Source of the DNA: Aliamphritea hakodatensis
GTDB lineage: Bacteria; Pseudomonadota; Gammaproteobacteria; Pseudomonadales; Balneatricaceae
NCBI RefSeq assembly: GCF_024347195.1
Contig: NZ_AP025281.1
Coordinates: 1,674,001 to 1,738,000 of the forward strand
Direction of reading: 5' to 3'
Length of the DNA: 64,000 bases
The position numbers and the translations under genes were made by a program. Below, in pieces: positions 1-6,197 of this stretch; position 1 is the stretch's first letter; every line of letters begins with the position of its first letter. Below the pieces are notes generated by a model that saw only the letters and a program-made list of their open reading frames with translations, was not told where the DNA came from and searched no databases.

Positions 1-518
1 TAAGGCTTCAGTGTCAGTGTGTTGCCCCGTTGTGTTAACTCCAGATGCCTGAGGAAGCTCATCCCCAGCAGTACGGTGTTATCATCCATATAGGGGTTAA
101 TATTTGCCCGGACGCCAGTCTGGGTAATATTGCCCAGGCTGATGGAGTCCAATGTCGTTACCTGAATGTCGATGGTGCCGTTTGCCGTCTGCACCTTGCC
201 CCAGGCCTGTCCCTGTAAACCGATTTTTCCAGCCACGGACGCCGGTACGCTGACATTGGTGGCGCCGGTATCCAGTAAAAAAATCACCGGCTGTTGATTA
301 ATAAGCCCCGGTGCAACGTAGTGGCCCTGCTTATTGCGGGTCAGTACCACGGGTTTTCCTGCCTGTTGCCGGCTGTTCAGATCCTTATTCGGGTTGTATC
401 GGGACTCAAGTACATTGCCGAATACCAGATACAGCACCCCGAGCAGGCAGATCCAGCTGAGGTAAAAAAACGATTTAGCCAGCCCTTTGCGCGGGCCATC
501 CTGATCACTCATAGTCAT
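1..518 (-). CDS. Retropepsin-like aspartic protease (TIGR02281-like), 3' end cut by window edge
   Basis: Translated from the minus strand, the frame begins with ATG at 518 (a second ATG at 512 is equally possible) and stays open to base 1, where the last visible bases TA probably begin the stop codon. Residues about 15-35 form one hydrophobic membrane anchor, so the protease domain should face the periplasm. The catalytic signature LDTGATNVSVP of single-domain retropepsins is intact, and the C-terminal LLGMSFLRHLEL matches the clan AA family TIGR02281. About 172 residues, the usual family length. It is transcribed away from the 4.5S RNA gene. The physiological substrate of this family is unknown. 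Confidence 0.8.
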   Translation of the reverse strand, partial: MTMSDQDGPRKGLAKSFFYLSWICLLGVLYLVFGNVLESRYNPNKDLNSRQQAGKPVVLTRNKQGHYVAPGLINQQPVIFLLDTGATNVSVPASVAGKIGLQGQAWGKVQTANGTIDIQVTTLDSISLGNITQTGVRANINPYMDDNTVLLGMSFLRHLELTQRGNTLTLKP

Positions 519-656
519 TCCGTCGGGTGTTTATGACGCTTCGTTCATGTTTATCTTACTATAGCTCGCCGTCCCCGCAACTGTTTGATAGTTAAAGGTG
601 CGGCTCCCGACACCCCTGATGGTTAAGGAAAAATACCGGGATATGCCCAGCGGCAG

Positions 657-684
657 TTGCATCCTGAACGAAGGCTGTTATACT
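657..684 (+). promoter_or_regulatory. Candidate sigma-70 promoter of the 4.5S RNA gene
   Basis: TTGCAT at 657-662 and TATACT at 679-684 are separated by 16 bases. They are followed directly by a GC-rich discriminator (GCGCGCCG), typical of growth-rate-controlled stable RNA promoters. Transcription would start near 691 and leave a leader of about 58 nt to be trimmed from the 4.5S RNA. The call rests on sequence alone. Confidence 0.5.
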
Positions 685-748
685 GCGCGCCGTACCTCAA
701 TCGAGGTGGCCATTTATCCTGTGACTGTGGGTAAATTCGGTCTGTTAT

Positions 749-860
749 GGCGGTCCTGTTGGTCCTCCCGCAATGATAAGTCGTGAACCTGGTCAGGCCC
801 GGAAGGGAGCAGCCACAGCGATGGATTCATGTGCCGGGATGTGGCTGGTGGGACCGCCCC
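749..860 (+). ncRNA. ffs: 4.5S RNA, signal recognition particle RNA (bacterial small type)
   Basis: The segment closely follows the E. coli 4.5S RNA. The apical part GGTCAGGCCCGGAAGGGAGC, with its GGAA tetraloop, is followed by the downstream arm GTGCCGGGATGTGGCTGG. The ends pair as GGCGGTCC at 749-756 with GGACCGCC at 851-858. It binds Ffh and targets nascent membrane proteins to the Sec translocon through FtsY. Exact 5' and 3' ends are estimated from the pairing. Partial copies of its 3' half follow immediately downstream. Confidence 0.95.
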
Positions 861-1160
861 CAATTTCTCTTACATATTTTTCTATACCGCAGAATATCTT
901 TCTCGCCGCACTCGTTCGTCTGAAAAAAGGCCCGGGAGCAGGCTCTCCAGACAAGCAGGCAATGGATTCATGTGCCGGGATGTTGGCTGGCCGTGAATGA
1001 GAGTAGCGCCCCCAATTTCTCTTACATATTTTTCTATACCGCAGAATATCTTTCTCGCCGCACTCGTTCGTCTGAAAAAAGGCCCGGGAGCAGGCTCTCC
1101 AGGCAGGCTTTCCGGATCAGCATGTGTACTCATGTGCCGGGATGTTGGCCGGATCATTCC
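821..1160 (+). repeat. Tandem degenerate copies of the 4.5S RNA 3' half and its downstream flank
   Basis: Bases 856-950 and 1008-1102 are an identical 95-bp direct repeat with a period of 152. The 3' arm of the 4.5S RNA (ATGGATTCATGTGCCGGGAT at 821-840) recurs exactly at 962-981. A third, shorter copy (CATGTGCCGGGATGTTGGCC) starts at 1131. Each copy is preceded by GGCCCGGGAGCAGGCTCTCC, a shortened echo of the apical hairpin that lacks the GGAA tetraloop. The copies cannot form a complete SRP RNA. They look like tandem duplications that have begun to decay. Confidence 0.85.
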
Positions 1161-1423
1161 AATTTCTTTCTGTATGTTTGTTTAGTGTAATAATCCGACG
1201 TTTTTTCTATGTGTGCTAAGTGAAGAAGTAAGCTTGTTGGTTGAGAACGAACTTCTTATGGTTATTGATCAGTTGCTGATGCACAACAAAGACGGATGCT
1301 TTTGGGTAAGAAGTAATTTAGCTTGCGTGGACAATGGATAAGTGTTCGGACATATGGTGAGATCTATCTGGTTTTCATCAACAATGTTGGTTCACCACGG
1401 ATTTATTTCAGCGACGAGATTAA
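1161..1423. other. Intergenic sequence without recognisable gene
   Basis: After the last degenerate 4.5S copy there is no frame with convincing coding character and no clear hairpin. A longer frame on the plus strand crosses this stretch, but it has no ribosome site and runs antisense over the small minus-strand frame at 1424-1582, so it is not annotated. Confidence 0.4.
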
Positions 1424-1582
1424 TCAAACGAGCTCATGGGTAATAGCATCAACACTGTGTTCAGTCTTCATTCCGCTGGTTAATTCTTTCGGAATTGCTT
1501 TACGGCTTACTTCAGTTTTTGCAGCTGCGTCAGGTGAGTTGATACCAAAGTTTGTGCCGGGAAGCTTTACGGCACACGACAT
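1424..1582 (-). CDS. Possible small protein of 52 residues, unknown
   Basis: A short open frame on the minus strand starts with ATG at 1582 and stops with TGA at 1424-1426. Composition is that of a soluble hydrophilic peptide: a middle region AAAKTEVSRKAIPKEL and a C-terminal SVDAITHELV, with no hydrophobic segment. The ribosome site is weak (AAGAGA about ten bases upstream). It lies beyond the terminator of the C39-like lipoprotein gene, so it would need its own promoter. I do not recognise a family. It could be a genuine small gene, the 3' remnant of a larger one, or chance. Confidence 0.3.
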   Translation of the reverse strand: MSCAVKLPGTNFGINSPDAAAKTEVSRKAIPKELTSGMKTEHSVDAITHELV

Positions 1583-1609
1583 TGGTACAGTCTCTTGAGG
1601 AAGGAACTC

Positions 1610-1635
1610 AAAAACTGCCCAACGATGTTGGGCAG
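1610..1635 (-). terminator. Rho-independent terminator of the C39-like lipoprotein gene
   Basis: On the minus strand, CTGCCCAAC ATC GTTGGGCAG forms a 9-bp stem with a 3-nt loop followed by TTTTT. It begins 14 bases after the stop codon of the gene ending at 1649. Confidence 0.8.
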
Positions 1636-1648
1636 AATAGCCTCAGGT

Positions 1649-2260
1649 TTATGCTTTTTTCGGATACAGAACAAACATTGAACGGTCTGCCCTTTTTGTA
1701 CGTGGTGAGCAAAGAACCGCGTACCAGTCTTTTTCCAGTTTCTTTTCAGATATTTTATAAGACCGTCCTGCGCCCTGAGGATCACGGATAAGGAATTGGT
1801 CACCATCATATCCCGCCACAACTACTGCATGATATTGACGGGGATTGTTACTGAAGAAATTATGGATATTAATAACGACAGGTAGGCCTTGAGAAACCAG
1901 ATACTTCAGCTGTGCTACAGAGGCATTTGTAATGAACTCGTGTTTTTCAAATCCTGCCCATTCCGCAGCGTTACGCAAACCATTCATGTCATTGCCGCAG
2001 ACCCGTGAAACCTGGTGGATACTGCTTCCAGATTTGTCCCAGACTTCGTTGGCGTTATAACGTTTTTTATCATGGAAGGACATGACCATAGCTAGTGAAG
2101 TTGTTGCACAGGAATAGCCGTCGTACTGTCCTAGAACGGGTACATCGTTTTCAGCTTTAGATGGTAGGTTTTCTTTAAAATTTTCGGGTACATCTATGCC
2201 TGAAAGGGTATTGCATGCTGTTAGCAATAAGAGGGAAAGAGATAAAAAGAATAGGCGCAT
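1649..2260 (-). CDS. Lipoprotein with papain-like (C39-type) peptidase fold
   Basis: 203 residues. The N-terminal hydrophobic stretch ends in LLLTAC, a lipobox with Cys at about 16, so the mature protein is probably lipid-anchored in the envelope. The peptidase core is intact by motif: DGYSCATTSLAMV supplies the catalytic Cys with the oxyanion Gln in GQYDG, YHAVVVAGYD supplies the His, and IRDPQGAG supplies the Asp. C39-like folds cleave double-glycine leader peptides when fused to ABC exporters, but stand-alone lipoprotein forms have unknown targets. No ABC exporter is nearby. AAAGGAATCT precedes the ATG at good spacing, and a terminator follows. Confidence 0.75.
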   Translation of the reverse strand: MRLFFLSLSLLLLTACNTLSGIDVPENFKENLPSKAENDVPVLGQYDGYSCATTSLAMVMSFHDKKRYNANEVWDKSGSSIHQVSRVCGNDMNGLRNAAEWAGFEKHEFITNASVAQLKYLVSQGLPVVINIHNFFSNNPRQYHAVVVAGYDGDQFLIRDPQGAGRSYKISEKKLEKDWYAVLCSPRTKRADRSMFVLYPKKA

Positions 2261-2799
2261 TTTAGATTCCTTTGCTGAGGTGAGTGTTTTGTCATTAAAA
2301 ACACGCAGAAGAATCTATCAGTTATTAAAATATAGTTACATTAATCGTTAGTGTGGAGAGAAGATTTATGCCACTGATAGAGAGAAGCATCGGTACGTTA
2401 ACTGTCTGATGCTCTTTGTGCAGAAATGCAGATTAGCTTTTTATGCATACCGGGCCATATCTCTATAGTTATGGGCAATATTCGAATCCGTTTGCTTGTC
2501 TTTTGCCTGTAGGTCACCTAACGGTGGTTTTGCATAAACCATCAGGAGGGACGGTAGATTTTTTTCCTGAAGCTAGAGAACCCTGGCGTTGTACAGAGTT
2601 TGATTCGGAACCGGTTCTTCCAGGCTGAGCAGGGTTACCCTCTTGCCCCTGTGACGATTGACCGCGGCGGAGTCAGTTTTGTCCTATTTCTAAAAAAGTC
2701 GTTCAGCAGGCTGATGTTGCGCCTGATGTTCATTAGGGAAAGTAATTGTAAGACCGGGCTGGCGTATTGGCTCAGTTGAAAATTCTGAAGTGGATTTCA
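2261..2799. other. Intergenic region, about 540 bp, no supported gene
   Basis: Frames here are short, without ribosome sites, and resemble no family I know. One plus-strand frame around 2443-2628 has an unlikely composition. The stretch separates two minus-strand lipoprotein units and may carry the promoter of the C39-like gene near 2270-2340. Confidence 0.4.
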
Positions 2800-2825
2800 G
2801 GGCCACTTCCTAAACGGAGTGGCCC
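2800..2825 (-). terminator. Candidate terminator hairpin after the small lipoprotein pair
   Basis: GGGCCACT at 2800-2807 pairs with AGTGGCCC at 2818-2825 around a 10-nt loop, just beyond the stop of the minus-strand gene ending at 2836. There is no T run on the minus strand, so it may be an imperfect or Rho-assisted terminator. Confidence 0.35.
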
Positions 2826-2835
2826 GGGGCTGGTT

Positions 2836-3325
2836 TTACTCGAGATTGGTTCTTACAAAAATAGCCTTTTGTATTTTTTTGAATGCCTCCTGATAGAAGA
2901 CCGGGTCCTCTATCGGTGTTTCGCTTTCACCCTGCATACCGTAATCACTGGATGTCTGGACATTGTCGACGAAACTCAGACGGATCCGGGAGCGCTCTTC
3001 AGCGATAGGCTCTATAAACGCGGTTGCCCGCACTTCCTGCATTTCCTTGCCTATGAATAATGAATAGGACTGGTTCGTTGGGCTTTTTGCTGTAATGAAT
3101 CCGGTATCCAGACTGGCCGACTGTACGGTATAGCCTAAATCCTGGAACACGGATAACGTTGACGCAAAAGCCGTTTTCACGGTGGTGTTAAATTCTTTAG
3201 CCTGAAAGGCCTGAAGTTCGATACTGGTTTTTTTTTACGCCTCCGCTTTGGGGTACACAGCCGGATACAACGCTGATAACGGCTGCCAGAAAAAGAAGCT
3301 TAAACAGATCAGAAGCTACTTGCAT
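2836..3325 (-). pseudogene. Lipoprotein gene interrupted by a one-base frameshift in an A9 tract
   Basis: From ATG at 3325 the minus strand encodes a lipoprotein signal (LFLAAVISVVSGC, Cys at about 23), then SGGVKK, where a run of nine A (3226-3234) throws the frame into a stop after about 42 codons. With eight A the frame continues as TSIELQAFQAKEFNTTVKTA and joins the 114-residue downstream frame with no break, giving about 160 residues. The start overlaps the stop of the upstream gene (ending 3309) by 17 bases, a sign of translational coupling. The break may be a real mutation, phase variation, polymerase slippage that restores the protein, or a base-calling error. The family is not certain. 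Confidence 0.75.
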
Positions 3326-3755
3326 GGTAGGTGTACTCCTTTACAGTATTTTCCTTAAACTTAATGATGATCGTTAACGTCCGTTGGGTAGAGGCAGTTG
3401 CTCCGGATGAGCGGGAATAATTTCCGAAGCCGCCCCCGGCAACATCTCTGCCTCCGCCGAGGATGAGTGTGCTGATGCCGCCGGTGCTGCTGGAGTAGGC
3501 GTACTCGGTGCTGACTTTGTCATAAATCCAGGTTTCAATACCGTCTTTGTCTTTCGTGACCAGGTTAGGTGATCCTAACGCGGTAGCGACATCAGCCTGG
3601 GACATTCCTTCGCGGATTTCTGCCTGGACGATACCGACAGTCATTTTTTTCTCTTCTGCCTGTGGCAGGTTTTTCTGATGCTGGGCTGCTGATGTGCAAC
3701 CGGTGAGATATAAGGTGCTGAGAATACAAGCGAGGAGGGTAGGTATAGGTTTCAC
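3309..3755 (-). CDS. Small lipoprotein with SmpA/OmlA (BamE-like) fold
   Basis: 148 residues. A lipobox LYLTGC (Cys about 20) marks it as a lipoprotein. Residues about 50-85 (IREGMSQADVATALGSPNLV and WIYDKV) match the SmpA/OmlA pattern 'GMtxxeVxxllGxPxxv...W.Y' of BamE-type outer-membrane lipoproteins. The middle part is rich in Gly and Ser (SSSTGGIST, GGGFGNYSRSSG), and the C-terminus returns to beta-strand character (TLTIIIKFKENTVKEYTYH). It is followed with a 17-base overlap by the frameshifted lipoprotein gene, so the two form a unit. It is not BamE itself, which is shorter and lacks the Gly-rich insertion. Function unknown. Confidence 0.7.
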   Translation of the reverse strand: MKPIPTLLACILSTLYLTGCTSAAQHQKNLPQAEEKKMTVGIVQAEIREGMSQADVATALGSPNLVTKDKDGIETWIYDKVSTEYAYSSSTGGISTLILGGGRDVAGGGFGNYSRSSGATASTQRTLTIIIKFKENTVKEYTYHASSF

Positions 3756-3932
3756 TGTTTGACTCCGTGTCTGTGAGAAGCGGGTTAGTAACGTCCTGTT
3801 ACCCGGCGAATAATATCATGTCTGAATTTAGATCCGGAAACTTATATGGTGATGTAAACGGTTGTTATTTATGTATAAGGTTCTTCTGATGACGGGTTTT
3901 TTGTTGAAAAAGAACCGGTGGATGAGGGGCAA

Positions 3933-3959
3933 CCCGGTAAGTATTAAAACGTTACCGGG
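3933..3959 (-). terminator. Candidate terminator after the universal stress protein gene
   Basis: CCCGGTAA (3933-3940) pairs with TTACCGGG (3952-3959) across an 11-nt AT-rich loop, 15 bases after the minus-strand stop at 3974. On the minus strand only TT follows the stem, so termination may be weak. Confidence 0.4.
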
Positions 3960-3973
3960 CATTATGTGGTGGT

Positions 3974-4387
3974 TTAACGGACCACGAAAACAGAAATTTT
4001 AGCGTGAGCGGCGATATAGCCGCCGTGAGCGGGGAAGAAATATTCCATCATCCCCGGCTCATGGGATGACATAACCACCAGATCAATCCGGCATTCTTCG
4101 ATGAATTGCATCAGCAGTGAATCCATTTCTGCGCCGGGGTCGACGGAATGAATTTCATGGGCGGTCGCATCGATATTGTGTTGTGTCTGCAGGTCTGAGA
4201 CCAGTGCGTTCAGGGTGGCGGTGCGTTCGCTTTCCGTTCGGGCTGCCGGATCAGGCAGGTTGCTGCCGATACTTACAGCATGTAGTTCAGCATGATGGGT
4301 ACGGGCCATTTCAGTGGCGACGGAGAGTGCCTTGGTTTGTGCCTGTGAATCGCTTAAATCCAGAGGGATGAGTATTTTCTTAAACAT
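3974..4387 (-). CDS. Universal stress protein, UspA family
   Basis: 137 residues, the single-domain Usp length. The N-terminal strand FKKILIPLDLSD carries the family's nucleotide-site Asp. The segment IDLVVMSSHEPGMMEYFFPA stands where ATP-binding members have G-2x-G-9x-G(S/T). Only part of that glycine motif is kept here, so ATP binding is doubtful. The C-terminal strand KISVFVVR is typical. Usp proteins act in the cytoplasm during stress or growth arrest. AAGGAGGAAGGC precedes the ATG. It stands alone, divergent from an XRE regulator. Confidence 0.85.
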   Translation of the reverse strand: MFKKILIPLDLSDSQAQTKALSVATEMARTHHAELHAVSIGSNLPDPAARTESERTATLNALVSDLQTQHNIDATAHEIHSVDPGAEMDSLLMQFIEECRIDLVVMSSHEPGMMEYFFPAHGGYIAAHAKISVFVVR

Positions 4388-4578
4388 AATGCCTTCCTCC
4401 TTTACTGGGTGTCAGGCGTTTCTGTATGGGATAGTCTGAGTATAGCAATGAACAGCGTCTGCCCCCGGAGGAACGGTGTGTTTCAGACAGGTTAAGTGAT
4501 CCGGGTCAAAAGGATAATGGCTAATTACCGGCGATGTCCGTATGGTAAAGGTCCGTTAACTACATAAGGAACTGTTCA

Positions 4579-4968
4579 GTGGCTTTTATCGACGAATCAA
4601 ATCATGAATCTATGTCTGCCACTCTGGGAGGACGCTTAGTGCGTGCCAGGGAATCACAGAATATCACCCGTTCACAGCTTGCCCGTCGTCTGGGCGTCAA
4701 CACCACCACGCTGAAAGCCTGGGAATCTGACCGCTCGGAGCCCCGCTCCAGCCGTTTAGCCATGCTGGCGGGTATTCTGAACGTTGCGCCGACCTGGTTG
4801 CTGGTAGGGCAGGGCGAAGAGCCGGTGAACCATACCGGAGATGCCACAGAGTTACTCCGGATTAAAGAAAGCATTGTCAGTTTGCGTGAACAGGCGATGA
4901 TGATTGCTGATGAGTTAGAAGTCCTGGGCGGCCGCCTGGAGAGTTATCAGAGTTTTCAGGATAACTGA
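4579..4968 (+). CDS. XRE-family helix-turn-helix regulator
   Basis: 129 residues. The N-terminal half (about 17-75) is a classic Cro/C1 HTH: LGGRLVRARESQNITRSQLA then LGVNTTTLKAWESDRSEPRSSRL. The C-terminal third is helical with heptad-like leucines (LRIKESIVSLREQAMMIADELEVL), probably a dimerisation coiled coil. A GTG start is chosen because AAGGA lies eight bases upstream; the internal ATG at 4615 has no ribosome site. It is divergent from the universal stress protein gene and ends in a strong terminator. Target genes are unknown. Confidence 0.85.
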   Translation: MAFIDESNHESMSATLGGRLVRARESQNITRSQLARRLGVNTTTLKAWESDRSEPRSSRLAMLAGILNVAPTWLLVGQGEEPVNHTGDATELLRIKESIVSLREQAMMIADELEVLGGRLESYQSFQDN

Positions 4969-4995
4969 CGACCTTTCGTGTTAAAAAGCGTGAAT

Positions 4996-5025
4996 AAAAA
5001 AGCAGCCATTCAGAGCTGCTTTTTT
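4996..5025. terminator. Bidirectional Rho-independent terminator
   Basis: AAAAAAGCAGC at 4996-5006 pairs with GCTGCTTTTTT at 5015-5025 around an 8-nt loop. The A and T tracts let it serve both the plus-strand XRE gene and the minus-strand gene ending at 5103. Confidence 0.85.
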
Positions 5026-5102
5026 ATGGACGGTATCCTGTGATACAGGTTTTCACTGGATGCGGGTTGTTTTCTGTTGCGTTTAGCCGGCAGTATGCCC
5101 GG

Positions 5103-6065
5103 TTAATTTTGTTCCAGCAGTTGCCGGAGCAGCGAAAAGTCCCAGTACTGATTCAGTCGTTGCTGTTCCGGTTGGCTGATGGTTCCGCTCGCTCCGTAAA
5201 ATGCCAGGTCCGCATCAAATGCACGGCTGTTACCGCCGTCAGTGGGGAAGGTTTTTTCGGCGACCATTTCCTGCATATACCGGCGAATCTGGCTGTCTTC
5301 CAGATCAGGCAGCAGAGCATATTTATGACGCTCTTCCAGTACGAATTCCGGGTTAGCAATCATCGTTTTCCATACATACAACAGTTCTGCCGTCAGGGTG
5401 GTCAGTTCACTCTGGTGAGAGCGGATAAAGGCTTCATGTGCGTACAGTGCTTCGTCAGAGGCGTTGATTGGCGGAATAGGCAAGGCCTCAAACGGTGAGT
5501 CCGGCATCGCCAGCAGTTTATTCTTGCGCTCTGTATCGACGACAGTGGCATGGATGCGGCCATTGATCATGGCTCTGGCCCGTACCCCGGAACCCGGCAG
5601 GTAAATCATTTTGCTGTAGGTGATACCATGCTTTTTGGCCATCATATTCACCAGAGCTTCGGTGCCTGAACCTTTGCCGTGAGAATACATTTCCACGCCG
5701 TCCAGTTCGTGCCAGCTGTTGTAGTAACGGGTGTCGATCACCGGATGGAAACGCAGCATGCTTAGCTGATAGAACATCCGGATTGGCGCCTGTTCCTGCT
5801 GGATCTTCTGGTAGGGAGTTCCCATGCCCACATCCGCATGCCGGTTGACAATGCTGCGCAGTGCCATGCCTTCTGAGAGCATGTAACTGACTTTAATATT
5901 CACGCCCTGCGCCTTACTGCGCTCAATGGCAATAAGCGTTGGCAGCATGTCGACCCCCGGGAGATCGTTCAGCGCAACCCGGATGGTCTGTTTGTCCGGG
6001 CTTGCCTGGACACCGAGTACGGTCATAAATACTGACAGTACCAACAGTCTGGTGATTTTTAGCAT
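5103..6065 (-). CDS. Periplasmic substrate-binding protein, NMT1/THI5-like
   Basis: 321 residues from the ATG at 6065, chosen because AGGGAT lies upstream and because the signal peptide MLKITRLLVLSVFMTVLGVQ starts there; an upstream in-frame extension has no support. The mature part starts IRVALNDLPG and has the SsuA/NMT1 pattern: RSIVNRHADVGMGTP, then SHGKGSGTEALVNMMAKKHG, then GSGVRARAMINGRIHATVV. Such proteins bind nitrogen or sulfur compounds, pyrimidines or sulfonates for ABC uptake. No permease or ATPase is adjacent. The neighbour is a divergent membrane GGDEF-EAL protein, so a sensory rather than a transport role is plausible but unproven. Confidence 0.75.
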   Translation of the reverse strand: MLKITRLLVLSVFMTVLGVQASPDKQTIRVALNDLPGVDMLPTLIAIERSKAQGVNIKVSYMLSEGMALRSIVNRHADVGMGTPYQKIQQEQAPIRMFYQLSMLRFHPVIDTRYYNSWHELDGVEMYSHGKGSGTEALVNMMAKKHGITYSKMIYLPGSGVRARAMINGRIHATVVDTERKNKLLAMPDSPFEALPIPPINASDEALYAHEAFIRSHQSELTTLTAELLYVWKTMIANPEFVLEERHKYALLPDLEDSQIRRYMQEMVAEKTFPTDGGNSRAFDADLAFYGASGTISQPEQQRLNQYWDFSLLRQLLEQN

Positions 6066-6197
6066 CGTAAATATCCCTGATAAAGTCTGATCCGGCCTGA
6101 TCCGCGTCACGAAAAGAGTAGCGGGTGAATACCCCGGCAGGGTATTCTACGCGCTTTTTAAGCTATCTCATATCTGATTACCGGGGGGTAATGGTCA

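Noticed and set aside
1323..1598. 91-codon plus-strand frame after the 4.5S repeats
   Set aside because: Overlaps the more protein-like minus-strand frame, lacks a ribosome site and ends within a gene-free stretch.
2443..2628. Short plus-strand frame in the gap before the small lipoprotein pair
   Set aside because: No ribosome site, no family resemblance and an unlikely composition; considered for an RHS-like fragment because of LYSYGQYSN but nothing else supports it.
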